Below, piece by piece: positions 24,759-35,593 of a stretch of DNA of 64,000 nucleotides; positions within the stretch are counted from its first letter, which is position 1; every line of letters starts with the position of its first letter. A program made the position numbers and the translations under genes. Below the pieces are notes generated by a model. It was not told the origin of the DNA and made no database searches. It worked only from the letters and a program-made list of their open reading frames with translations. The stretch covers positions 16,145,919 through 16,209,918 of the forward strand of contig NC_087076.1 in assembly GCF_026151205.1 (NCBI RefSeq), in the 5' to 3' direction. This stretch comes from Bolinopsis microptera (taxonomy: Eukaryota > Ctenophora > Tentaculata > Lobata > Bolinopsidae).

Positions 24759-24837
24759 GGCTATGTGAAGAGCGCGGCCCAGTAACCATCGCCCTGAAAA
24801 AAGTGTGAATGCTCATTGGATGTTAAAGCGCACGTCA

Positions 24838-25232
24838 CTAGCATTCACGTGATCGTTCAGAACCAATTACAGCCGCGCAAAAGATCACGTGCACGCCAAC
24901 TACCAATTAGACAGAAGTGACATATGCGCTACAAGAGCCGCGCGCTGAGTTAGATTGTAAAATCTGATTATTTGATTGTAAAATCGCATAAACGCGCCTA
25001 CATGCGCGTTTTAGAGGGTTCAATTACACCAGGCTATGTTTATGAACATAATAGCCTGGGGTCTCCAGGTTATTGTCATATGTTGTATGACCCGCTGCGT
25101 ACGATTGCGCGGCTCCCCCTGTATCGTAGAAACTATATAGTGAAGCGACAGTGGGGGTCACCACGTAATACAAACGTATGACAAGTGACAAGATGTCATC
25201 AGAATTTTGAAAATATGTATTGCTTACACTTT
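24838..25232 (+). repeat. ~395-bp direct repeat, copy 1 (LTR-like)
   Basis: Begins CTAGCATTCACGTGATCG and ends near TGCTTACACTTTA. It matches 27242-27637 with only about ten differences noticed. The two copies flank the gag ORF, as LTRs would. However, no TG...CA ends, tRNA primer site or polypurine tract could be recognised, so the LTR reading is provisional. Confidence 0.75.
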
Positions 25233-25663
25233 ATTGCAGTTAGCAATTTTAAAAAAGACTGGGTAACACACACCCACGGTGCATGTACGGATGATGTTTA
25301 ATTTAATAATTCTACACTCGACTGTCACGTGACTTTTTTAACACAAATCAAATCAAAACAGTAGGAATCAAAACGTTCAAAGTACGTATTGCGCTTATTT
25401 CAGGTTCAAAATATTATATATTTTAATCATAGCATAAACGTCATTAAACCCACTAAAAATTATGTCTACAGGCTTATTTAGCCCCTAAACTAATTATCAA
25501 TCACAAGTTCTTATATCACATTATATATAATCTTGAATAAGATTGCTGTCGTATTATATAATCGCGCCACTTATATGAACATATATGGACACGTTCATTT
25601 GAGTTTGAGGATATTGGTAAACAAAAATAATAGCGTTTTTGACGATAGTGGCTTAATTTTGAC

Positions 25664-27028
25664 ATGTCTGGACTCGTAGAGATGGAAAAGAATCTGAAGG
25701 AACTGGCAGAAAAGAGTGAGCTAATTTTGGATGAGATGGTGGAAATGAAAATGGAAATGAAGAAATTAGACTCGGATGATGATAAGGATCAGATAAAAGA
25801 AAAGAAGGTGGAGTTGTTTGATTTGAGCGAGAAGAGAGAGGAGTGTTTGAGCAGAGTGAGAGAGTTGGAGAGAGATATGATCAAGTGGAGACAGGACGCA
25901 GAACTTGAGCGAGAGGGATTGATGAGGGATCAAGAAGTAAAGTTGGAGCACACGAGCAACTTATTTCAAGAAAGAGTGAGAACTACTGAGAGTGATGATT
26001 TGCAACCCGGAAATACAGAGAGAGATAAGGGAGTATACACGATGAAGTGTAAGGCGCCTAGGTATAGGAAGAATGATGACTTTTGTACATTTTTACAGAG
26101 ATTCGAGCAATGGGTCCTGTTATGCGGAGTAAAGGACAATCTAGACTTGAGGCTAGCAAATCAGATAGAAGACGATGCAAAGTTCAAGAAAGTCAAGAAC
26201 ATTCGGCTGTTGAGTGAGGAGAGAGGTGACGTGAAAATGCTGATCAGTGCGGTGAAACGAGAGCTATATCCCGCTACTGATGCGAGAATTATGAGAACAA
26301 CGTTTCACAAGATGAGACAGGAAGCGTTAGAGAGCGTGGAGCAGTTCGCAGAGAGAATACAGGACACTGCTGAGAAGATTTACCCGAGAGCTGTGGAGAG
26401 AGAGAGTGCAGGTATCACTGTGTTGATACAGGGCGTGAGAGACCCTGCTATTAAAAGACGGCTCCTTCAGATGAACACGGAGACAGAGGATTTTGATAGT
26501 GTGATCCGTTTAGCTGTACAGGAGGAACACATATCCAAGGCAGTAGAGGGAGAGCTTGACAGTGATCCAATAAATACACTGGAATTCAGGGCACCTACTT
26601 ATGGTGTTGGCAGGCAAGGTGAGAAAGAAGAGGATGAGAATGACTGTCAGATGTGTGGGAAGAGGGGTCACAAGGCTGACTCGTGTTGGAGCAACATTGT
26701 GTGCCAGCTGTGTGGAGGTAAAGGGCATGTTGCCAGTGTTTGCAGGAGTAGAGTGAGTCAGGTTGAGCAGAGTAGCAGAGGTGCGAGTAGAGGTGCGAGT
26801 AGAGGGGCGAGTGGAGGTGCGAGTAGAGGAGAGAGTCGCAGGCCATTGATTTGTTATAATTGTCGCGGTGAGGGACACATTCAAAGATTCTGCAACGTCG
26901 ACAGAGGGCGATCTGGAGGACGAGGAGGGCAGCACAGACCCACAGAGACTGAACAGTATGGTATGCAGAGAGACCATTTAAACGGGCGTGCGACTGGACA
27001 AAATCAATTCCCCGTCAGTCGCAATTAA
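25664..27028 (+). CDS. Gag-like protein with three zinc knuckles
   Basis: A 454-residue intact frame. Residues 1-105 are charged and likely coiled coil. Residues 125-300 look like a retrotransposon gag core (RTTFHKMRQEALESVEQFAE region). Three CCHC knuckles follow at about 328-341 (CQMCGKRGHKADSC), 347-360 (CQLCGGKGHVASVC) and 397-410 (CYNCRGEGHIQRFC), with an Arg/Gly/Ser-rich stretch between the second and third. Such proteins bind and package element RNA. No protease, reverse transcriptase, RNase H or integrase follows: only ~215 bp separate the stop from the second direct repeat. It appears to be a gag-only, non-autonomous LTR-type retrotransposon; a domesticated gag gene is the alternative. 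Confidence 0.8.
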   Translation: MSGLVEMEKNLKELAEKSELILDEMVEMKMEMKKLDSDDDKDQIKEKKVELFDLSEKREECLSRVRELERDMIKWRQDAELEREGLMRDQEVKLEHTSNLFQERVRTTESDDLQPGNTERDKGVYTMKCKAPRYRKNDDFCTFLQRFEQWVLLCGVKDNLDLRLANQIEDDAKFKKVKNIRLLSEERGDVKMLISAVKRELYPATDARIMRTTFHKMRQEALESVEQFAERIQDTAEKIYPRAVERESAGITVLIQGVRDPAIKRRLLQMNTETEDFDSVIRLAVQEEHISKAVEGELDSDPINTLEFRAPTYGVGRQGEKEEDENDCQMCGKRGHKADSCWSNIVCQLCGGKGHVASVCRSRVSQVEQSSRGASRGASRGASGGASRGESRRPLICYNCRGEGHIQRFCNVDRGRSGGRGGQHRPTETEQYGMQRDHLNGRATGQNQFPVSRN

Positions 27029-27241
27029 AATCATCAGGGGAGCAGAAGGAGGTAAATGCAGTGAACTGGAAACACATCTTGGTGGCTGGGAGTTGCAGAG
27101 GAGTAGCAGCCTACCTTTTTGTTGTCAGTCGCTAAGAACGACTGAGAGTATAGTGTGTAGTGTGAGAGGACTTGTGAGCAGGCACTGTATACCATTGGTA
27201 CGCCCGGGAGGACTGGTCTAGGTGACATCTTATTTTACACT

Positions 27242-27637
27242 ATCTAGCATTCACGTGATTGTTCGGAACCAATTACAGCCGCGCAAAAGATCACGTGCAC
27301 GCCAACTACCAATTAGAAAGAAGTGACGTATGCGCTACAAGAGCTGCGCGCTGAGTTAGATTGTAAAATCTGATTATTTGATTGTAAAATCGCATAAACG
27401 CGCCTACATGCGCGTTTTAGAGAGTTCAATTACACCAGGCTATGTTTATGAACATAATAGCCTGGGGTCTCCAGGTTATTGTCATATGTTGTATGATCCG
27501 CTGCGTACGAGTGCGCGGCTCCCCTGTATCGTAGAAACTATATAGTGAAGCGACAGTGGGGGTCACCACGTAATACAAACGTATGACAAGTGACAAGATG
27601 TCATCAGAATTTTGAAAATATGTATTGCTTACGCTTT
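27242..27637 (+). repeat. ~395-bp direct repeat, copy 2 (LTR-like)
   Basis: Second copy of 24838-25232. Just after the match ends it continues with AGTGGCTTAATTTTGACAT. That is identical to the 19 bases that end at the gag start codon's AT (about 25648-25666) but lie ~415 bp further on in copy 1. So copy 2 carries leader sequence with the intervening ~415 bp absent. Confidence 0.75.
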
Positions 27638-27716
27638 AGTGGCTTAATTTTGACATCTATTAACCTAGCACGTTCAGAAGTTCTGAACATTAGCCACGCA
27701 ACCCATACTCCCATAT

Positions 27717-30385
27717 CACCCCCCGCGCGTGAGGGCACGTTTTTGCTAGTAATTTGCGACATTACTTTATGGATATCGAATCTCGCGACTTCAACGAAGT
27801 GCTGGGGACAAGTTTTCAATAATTCATAAACTTTTCAGTTCCTATCGTTTTAAGCATCGTTAGGGCTTTCCCATAAACTAACTCTCATCATCCTAGGATA
27901 ATCATGTGTCGCACAGCACTTGTTTCAGTAGAGAGTGTACTCGCCTTTACGAGAGAATGACGTGTACGTTTCGGTCACCTGCGGAAAAAGGAAGTGAGAT
28001 ATCGAAAATCTGAGATAAACCCGATCGATAAAATCCTTTCAGGTAGGTGCTAGTCAAGATTTCATCTCTTTAGACATTAAGATGGCTTCAAACACCTCAC
28101 AAAAAGTTTTCAAAAGTAAAATTGACTCGCGACCTACAAATACCACCATAAAACTTGCCCTCATATATTTTTGAGGGCAAGTTTTTGAGCGCGCCGCGTG
28201 ACTTTGTCTCAGCAACAGCAAGACATAGTTACAATCTCGCAACTATGAACAGACAAGGAAAATATTGTATTAATATCTGTCAAAGGAATTTAATGTATTT
28301 TAACAACTTGTTCTAATAATGCTAATAACTAATCGATGAACCTCATAAATGGTCGGCCCGGTGTGAGTGTATAGTATGGATTGTGCTCTGAAATGGGGCG
28401 CTGTTATTGGTTAATACAGCGGCCAATCAGGATCGAGCTGGTTTGTGGCTGCAGTCCAAATTTAGGATCATATCTGATTAGGTACCTAATTAGTGATTAT
28501 GCACTTTAAAGTAAGATTAACTCGGTATTCACAATCCACATTAACAATTGTCTGCAACCAATCAAGGTCAAGCTGACTACTTAACGTGAAAATCATATTA
28601 TTATATAGTGTTTGTATCATTATAAGACGACTCATGTTTCTGACATGTCACTTGTCAGTTAAGAGGTGAAATGAGAAGACAGTTAGACTCTCATATGATG
28701 TACACATTTTTCTGAATTGTACATGTAACAATCTTTATCGGTAATCTGTAATCAGCATATAAATCACATACCAATGTATCAAAGTGAAAACTGAAATCTT
28801 ACCTGACAACACAAATTATAATAGTACCATTTTAACTCTCATGCAAGTTTACTCTTCTACTGCACTGGTTTTAATTGAACTTCCAAGAACTGTCCGGAAA
28901 ATAAATCAGTCAAAAGCAAAGCCCCCGAATGCACTGTACACAATCTTTGTAATTACCCAATGTATTTTATCGTGTACACTGTACAGACAGTTCCAATTAA
29001 ATGCAGAAGAGTTGTTTAATGTTCCCACTTCCCAATTACAATCATAACAAACTCAAAATTGAGGATTGTATGCGGTACTAATTTCTGCCAAATAAGCACT
29101 ATATAGACATCACAATTTTAATTAGCGTATATCCCGTGTGGCGTGACGGCTAGAACGTCGAGTGCCTCGCAGGGCGGTCGCACGTTCGATACCCCGTGGA
29201 GTTCGAATTAATTTTTTGCCCAGATCACTCCGAGCACAATCATTTTTCATGATAAATAGAACATAAACAAAACTGACATGGGCCTGGCTATATCTAATTT
29301 TAAAACATAACCCAGGCCAGAATTTTCTTGAATAACTGTTGAGCATCAGTAACCAGTGCAGAAAAAGAGAAGATATTTATCTCACTCCACTCTTTCTGCT
29401 GTTCTTACTGCTGTTCTAAAACCTCTGTTTTAGTGTCATTAACCGCTGCTGGTTCTTCTATCCTGAATGCTTGTTAAACCGGGGACCTGTATAAATATAT
29501 AAGTTACAACTATTTTTTAAAGTTACAAATATCAGCTGATTTGCAAAATGTAGCGATTTAATGTGGATTGTGAATACCGAGTCAATCTTACTTTAAAGTG
29601 CATAATCACTAATTAGGTACCTAATCAGATATGATCCTAAATTTGGACTGCAGCCACAAACCAGCTCGATCCTGATTGGCCGCTGTATTAACCAATAACA
29701 GCGCCCCATTTCAGAGCACAATCCATACTATACACTCACACCGGGCCGACCATTTATGAGGTTCATCGATTAGTTATTAGCATTATTAGAACAAGTTTTT
29801 AAAATACATTAAATTCCTTTGACAGATATTAATACAATATTTTCCTTGTCTGTTCATAGTTGCGAGATTGTAACTATGTCTTGCTGTTGCTGAGACTAAG
29901 TCACGCGGCGCGCTCAAAAACTTGCCCTCAAAAATATATGAGGGCAAGTTTTATGGTGGTATTTGTAGGTCGCGAGTCAATTTTACTTTTGAAAACTTTT
30001 TGTGAGGTGTTTGAAGCCATCTTAATGTCTAAAGAGATGAAATCTTGACTAGCACCTACCTGAAAGGATTTTATCGATCGGGTTTATCTCAGATTTTCGA
30101 TATCTCACTTCCTTTTTCCGCAGGTGACCGAAACGTACACGTCATTCTCTCGTAAAGGCGAGTACACTCTCTACTGAAACAAGTGCTGTGCGACACATGA
30201 TTATCCTAGGATGATGAGAGTTAGTTTATGGGAAAGCCCTAACGATGCTTAAAACGATAGGAACTGAAAAGTTTATGAATTATTGAAAACTTGTCCCCAG
30301 CACTTCGTTGAAGTCGCGAGATTCGATATCCATAAAGTAATGTCGCAAATTACTAGCAAAAACGTGCCCTCACGCGCGGGGGGTG
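27717..30385. mobile_element. Fold-back element with ~830-bp inverted arms
   Basis: The left arm (27717 to about 28545) returns almost perfectly as the reverse complement at about 29559-30385; the spacer is ~1.0 kb. The ends are CACCCCCCGCGCG and its complement. Both flanks carry CATAT (27712-27716 and 30386-30390), a convincing 5-bp target-site duplication. The arms hold identical 62-residue frames (28242-28054 and 29860-30048) that are simply the same DNA. No transposase is encoded, so it is non-autonomous. CAC ends and 5-bp duplications are features of Transib/RAG-type transposons, but the terminal heptamer does not match, so assignment is open. Confidence 0.9.
29131..29206 (+). repeat. 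tRNA-like sequence in the fold-back spacer
   Basis: GTGTGGCGTGACGGCTAGAA resembles an A-box region, and GCACGTTCGATACCCC contains a good B-box (GTTCGATAC). The anticodon stem does not fold convincingly. It is probably the head of a SINE or a tRNA pseudogene, not a working tRNA. Confidence 0.4.
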
Positions 30386-30455
30386 CATATATGCACCGCT
30401 CAGAAAGAAAATCTATTGTTGTTAGGCACTATAATGTTTCAAATGTCACATTTTG

Positions 30456-32383
30456 TGTGACTTAGTTAACTGCAGTTGTCTAATTATCATTCCTTGGTCT
30501 GAAATATAGTAAATTAGGTCAATCTAACAATTATGATACAACATTGGTTAATGGGCACGGATTGAATGGTTACAGGGCAATATTTGGGTAACTTTGTCAC
30601 ACTCATGATACCATACCTCTATTCTACTGTGAGGTGTCCTAAAAACCCTTTCAACTCATTATTTTATGGTTGCTCTACCAAGCATAGCCCTAAAATATGT
30701 TATTTTGAATAGTTAGCTAATACAGGCACTTGGTTATTGGGAAATGTCAAATGAGGTTAATTCTGTCACAATATATGAAATTTAAAATTTTGGGCGAATA
30801 ATTTATATCTGATTTTGGTTTGAAAGGCGGGAAAATTTTATATGATGACAATGTAGTTGATGCAAGTTAAGATCAGTTGATGTTTACATTGTCACAAAAA
30901 ATTATACGAAATCGTAAATAGATTAAAAACAATGATTATAGAATGAAATAGTCTCTTAAATAATAACTCTTATAATAACTGATGTGACAAAGTAAACATG
31001 TCTTGCCCCTATTTTGAAGATCTATATTCTATACCTCTATTAGAATATTGTCCAGAACATCAGAGCTTAAGTTTAACAATTTTAGGTTAAATTTGTCAAA
31101 GTCACTAAAAATGTGACAAAATTAACTTTTCATGCCCCAACAATTTCAAGATAGTGTGTAAAAATTAACATTGGCTGCTTTATTACCTATATAAATCAAT
31201 CCAAACTACAAAAAATATATGTTTATGTGATGACGATTACCTAACACTTATAATAACTGATGTGACAAAGTAAACATGTCTTGCCCCTATTTTGAAGATC
31301 TATAACTCTATTAGAATTCAACATTCTTTCAGAAACGATTGGAAGAATATTGTCCAGAACATAAGAACTCAATTTTTAAAATTTAGATTAATTTGTCAAA
31401 GACATTGAAAATGTGACAAAATTACCTTTCCCTGCCCCAACAGTATCAAGATAGTGTGTTAAAATTGGCATAGGATTTATTACAGGTATATTAAAGTATT
31501 AATCGATCCAAACTACGAAAAATATCTTTTAATCTGATGACGATTACCTAACTCGCTCTTATAATAACTGATGTGACAAAGTAAATATGTCTTGCCCCTA
31601 TTTTGAAGAACTATACCTCTATTAGAATACTATGTAACTTTATCATCAAAAAAATTTCGATAAACTAGTTATTTTGCCAGCAAGGAGCTAACAGAGTTAT
31701 AATAATTTTGTGTGACGAAATTACCCTATTTTTGACCATGTAGCGGTAGTTTAATTGTGACACTGTTAACATATTACCACCTGATAATGATTTATATGAC
31801 TGGTGCATGGTACTAGCAGTGTTGTTTGATCCATAGTACGTATAATATAAGGGGTTAAAGCTGGTATATCATTATTTGTTCAATTTCACACATGTTCAGA
31901 TATTATCAAGATTATGTGACAAAGTACAAGCTTGGTTGTGCCTTCTGTGTTTTAATTCGTTACGACTATATGATATAATAACAATTCCCAGCACTTCCAG
32001 GCCATCAAATAAACTTACACTACTCAGCATTGCTTATCAGGGTGCCCTAAACATTCATCACATATTTTCTTTAATGTGTGACAGAGTAAACCTGAATGCA
32101 CCATCTAACAAAAAAAGTCGTCAAATATGTAGGTAATGGTCATATGTACCCATCCAATCAACTGGACACTCAAAAATTTGGTCAAAAACGGCAGCAAGGG
32201 GTCCATATTTACTCCGTCACATGTTTATAGTGTGACAATGTAACCATTTCTGTGCCGGCCGTATTTAAGCGATATCTTATCACCTGATTAAGATATCGTT
32301 ATGTGACAAAGTTAGCCTAGAGGATGAGACGATTATCCTAACCATCAAGGGTTTAAGTAATTTCATAGTGTGACAAAGTCAAC
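30456..32383. repeat. Field of a recurring 15-bp motif TGTGACAAAGTWAAC
   Basis: Close matches start at 30456, 30983, 31112, 31261, 31412, 31572, 31711, 31756, 31915, 32077, 32231, 32302 and 32369 on the plus strand. On the minus strand they are near 30587, 30756 and 30882. TGTGAC is nearly invariant; the last nine bases are A/G/T-rich and usually end TAAC or TTAC. Most spacings are 100-170 bp. The intervening DNA is mostly not similar, except for two or three copies of a ~290-bp unit (next entry). No protein-coding frame explains it. Confidence 0.8.
30966..31590. repeat. ~290-bp tandem repeat inside the motif field
   Basis: The block CTTATAATAACTGATGTGAC followed by AAAGTAAACATGTCTTGCCC occurs near 30969, 31247 and 31558, giving periods of about 280 and 310 bp. 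Between them ATTTGTCAAAG ... AATGTGACAAAATTA and GATAGTGTGTWAAAATT also repeat. These are the only long-range similarities seen between the 15-bp motif copies. Confidence 0.75.
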
Positions 32384-32523
32384 TACACTTTGCCTTTTAA
32401 TAGGGTCACTTATATTTACCAATATCCTCAAACTCAAATGAACGTGTCCATATCTAATCGCACTAAAAGGAATCGAGCGCTACAATAAATTGTCTCCTCA
32501 TCGTTTTATTTTGAAGCAGTTTG

Positions 32524-32557
32524 TATGGATACAAGGATACAAGGATACAAGGATACA
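32524..32557. repeat. (GGATACAA)n microsatellite
   Basis: Four to five copies of an 8-bp unit. It directly follows the motif field and precedes a 3' LINE fragment on the minus strand. Such short tandem tails are common at LINE 3' ends. Confidence 0.85.
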
Positions 32558-32818
32558 AAAGTGATAATTACTTTATTGAGTACACAATAGTTGTAATTGT
32601 GAAATAATTTAAGTTACACAATTCTAATTATTTACAAATGTGTAGGGATAATTTAGAAATGTTATATAATTTAGAAATGTTTTATAATGTTATATAATGC
32701 GAGAAATGTTATATAATAAATCGAGTTTGTATGGTTCAATTTTATTTTAAGGTCCTATAGCATTATGCACTTGCCAGTATTTGAGTGGAAATCTGGGCTC
32801 TTATAATAGGCTGTATAT

Positions 32819-33366
32819 TATCCGTTTACAGAGAGAATCGAACGGATTGCTCTTGCTGTGGCAGTGAGTGTGGTAGGATCTAGAGTTTTGTTGGAGAGCA
32901 AACCAGCTAGGTCAGTAATTTTTTGGGGATGGAAATTGAATTTTTCCCTAACTGAGGAGTAGAGCAAACAGTCAATCAATACGTGACTTTCGTCCTCAAT
33001 AGGCTTGAGCCCTTTGCTGAAAAAGCAGTAGGTGCACCAACGTTCTTCTCTTGGTACAAGGGAGGTTTCGTATCTGCCCCTTTCGATGTATAGGTTGTGG
33101 CAGCTGATACGAAACCTTGTCATACTTTTTCGAACATCAGGTATTTTGATAATTCGTAGATATGCCTCTGGTTCGAAATCATGTTCAATTAAGTTATAGA
33201 ATTCTAGTTTTGGCGAGGAGGCCTTGGCAGCTTTCCAGGTATTCACGAATTCTTCCCTCATGTTATAACTGATTTGGGTGGAGAGCTTAGATTTTGAGGA
33301 AGATGAGGGGGTGAAGTTGTATTTGGTGAGAAGCTTTGAGATGTTGGTATACCAAGGAAGTCCCAA
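32819..33366 (-). pseudogene. LINE ORF2 C-terminus (3' half of a split copy)
   Basis: The 182-residue stretch contains MTRFRISCHNLYIERGRYET and then a Cys/His tail with WCTYC ... ESHVLIDCLLYSSVREKF. This is the CxxC...HxxxxC zinc-like end common in invertebrate LINE ORF2. It ends at a stop at 32818. Its upstream half lies at 34330-34892 on the same strand and the two are separated by a plus-strand LINE insertion, so this copy is disrupted. Confidence 0.7.
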
Positions 33367-34320
33367 CATGACAAACAATTTCCTTCAACTGAATTCTTCT
33401 AAGACTGAAGTCATCGTTATATCCTCTAAATTTGACTCAAAAAATATTCCAGCCTCTCTACAGATTGTTAAGGATCAAGAGCCACATGTTGTTAGTGGAA
33501 CTGTGAAGAGTCTTGGGCTGTATTTGGACAGTTATCTTTCAATGAGTGATCAGATTACGTCAGTGGTTCAAGCATGTAATATTCAGATCAGAAATTTGTG
33601 GTTTATTGCATCAAAACTGTCTTTTAACCTTAAGATTCAGCTTGTTCATGCTCTAGTACTCTCTAGAATTGATTATTGCAATAGCGTATATTTTGGACTG
33701 AGCTCTTATGATCTAAGTCGTTTACAGAAGGTGCAAAATTCTGCTGTAAGATTTATTTTCGGGAGAGGAAGAAAGGCACACACTACTCCACTACTTAAGA
33801 AAGTTCATTTTCTACCAGTTAGATTTAGAATAGATTTTAAGATTGCCCTACTTGCCTTCAAGTGTTTAAATAATATAGCTCCTCCTTACTTAAAAGAGTT
33901 GATATCTCCTAGGCAGCAAAGTTTTAAAAATGTACGTCTTGATAATGATTATTTTTACCTTAGTTTTCCGCCCTCTCCTAACTATGTAAACACAGAGAAA
34001 GCTTTTAGTCACTGTGCAGTTAAAGTATTTAATTCCTTGCCATATGACATAAGATCAGCTGAGTCAGTTACATCTTTCAAGACCAAACTTAAAACATACT
34101 TCTTTTCTCTAGCATTTGATTGATTTTGCATTTACATAGGTAAAATGAACTTGTCATGTCTAATTTTCAATTAAACTAAGCTCAGTTAATGTAAGAGCCG
34201 CTTTAGAAAGCACTGGAGTTTATCTCCAGGATTAAATTATATTGAGTTATATGATTTAGCTATAAGGCGGTTTATAAATGTTGTATTTATTTATTATTTA
34301 TGATTTGTTCGTGAAATACA
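33363..34320 (+). mobile_element. 5'-truncated LINE with an open RT C-terminal frame
   Basis: The frame encodes the end of a CR1/RTE-like reverse transcriptase. It starts at the beta-strand after the catalytic centre (LNSSKTEVIVIS, the usual LNxxKTE motif) and has VVSGTVKSLGLYLDSYLSM, then LSRIDYCNSVYFGLS and LQKVQNSAVRFIF. It ends at 34123 with a stop. The 3' end is an AT-rich TTTATTTATTATTTATG tail. The catalytic centre itself is missing, so it is 5'-truncated. It interrupts a minus-strand LINE whose halves lie on either side. Confidence 0.8.
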
Positions 34321-34329
34321 GCACAGAGT

Positions 34330-34892
34330 AGTTCGTTTTCAGTGTTTTCAAGGCGACTATAGTAATCTATTGCAAGTTTGCAGACTTCAAAGAATAGGGG
34401 GTGGCGCCCGCTTTCGCCCCAGCAACCTATATTTGATGCTTTTGAATGGACGGACAATGACCACTTGATAAACTTTAGGTGGAATTTTTCAAAGTGGTCT
34501 TGTGCAATTTACTTCAAGGTATGCTGGGGGTTGGCTTTGTCATCTATTTTTGAAACGTATCTCATGGTTTTTGAGTGGGGGCATAAGACTTGACAGCCAT
34601 AAAGCAGGATTAGTTTTATTAAGGAGTCAAATAGAATATTAAGGGCACGGTGAGAGAGGGCATCCTTAACTATATTGCCTTTGAGGCCATAGAGAGCACG
34701 GAGAGCCTTGGCCCTCAGCTCAGTATTTGCTGCTGTAAACTATCCATTTCTGTGGAATATTATGCAGTATTTATCGGTGTGCTGGATGGGCTGACCTCCC
34801 AATGTGAATGTTTCATAGGTCTGCTTTCGTTTGGGAGGGCTGAATATTATTGTATGTGCAAGTCGTTTCTGTCAGGTCTTTAATTTAGACGA
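34330..34892 (-). pseudogene. LINE ORF2 internal fragment (5' half of a split copy)
   Basis: Minus-strand translation gives LRALRALYGLKGNI ... LILLYGCQVLCPHSKTMRYV, then FHLKFIKWSLSVHSKASN and GRHPLFFEVCKLAIDYYSRL. This is the usual region between RT and the zinc-like tail of an ORF2. At least one in-frame stop (near 34520) shows it is decayed. It reads into the insertion at 33363-34320 and resumes at 33366-32819. Confidence 0.7.
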
Positions 34893-35593
34893 AATTTATC
34901 AAAATTTTCAAATGAATTACTTACTTCCGACTAACGATTCAGGACGAATCCAATCTTTATGAATTCGATTCTTCTCCATATACACACGTAATCACCCCTT
35001 CACAACATCATCCCCAACTGAAGACGATTTACACATGTATTTTTAAAACTACTGCTGAACAAACATTTCTTATCACTTATATTGATGCTTTTCATACACA
35101 CAAGTTAAAACAAATTCTTTATGTCGTGCATCCTGGGTTTGGACAGGATATGCCCGCTTAAAATACTTCCATCGCATTACACTACATAATTCTCAATAAA
35201 TGTAATAGTTTAAAACAATCAATTAATTTAAAACAATCCCCCAATGTTCATATACACATTTCGACTTACTATAATTAAGGACACATTTAATCTTTATGAA
35301 TTTGACTCTTCCCCATTTAAACAAATTTGGAGGAAATTCGTGTGTACATTTTTCAATCACTGGAAATTTCGTCGGAGTTTGTTGTTTGATATTGCACGAT
35401 ACAGTTAAAATCATTATTATATTACTATAAACAAAAGCCCTGCAATATGAATTTGCATTAACGACGTTCACAATCTTTGCAAAATATTAATAAATTTTAA
35501 TAGTATTTTAGATTTACTGTTCAGCTATATTTATATCTTAATTACAAATCTGAGTCATTAATCTCATTATATTAATTTACATATCCTCAGGTG
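34893..35593. other. Intergenic / 5' region of CLPTM1L
   Basis: AT-rich. A segment near 34925-34990 (AATCTTTATGAATTCGATTC) is echoed near 35288-35320 (AATCTTTATGAATTTGACTC), so a degenerate tandem duplication is present. TATCCTCAG|GTGATG just before the CLPTM1L start looks like a 3' splice site, implying a non-coding first exon further upstream. Confidence 0.5.

Noticed and set aside
28054-30048. Two identical 62-residue ORFs in opposite orientation, as if a conserved gene pair
   Set aside because: They are the same DNA in the two arms of the fold-back element, so identity reflects the inverted repeat and not protein selection.
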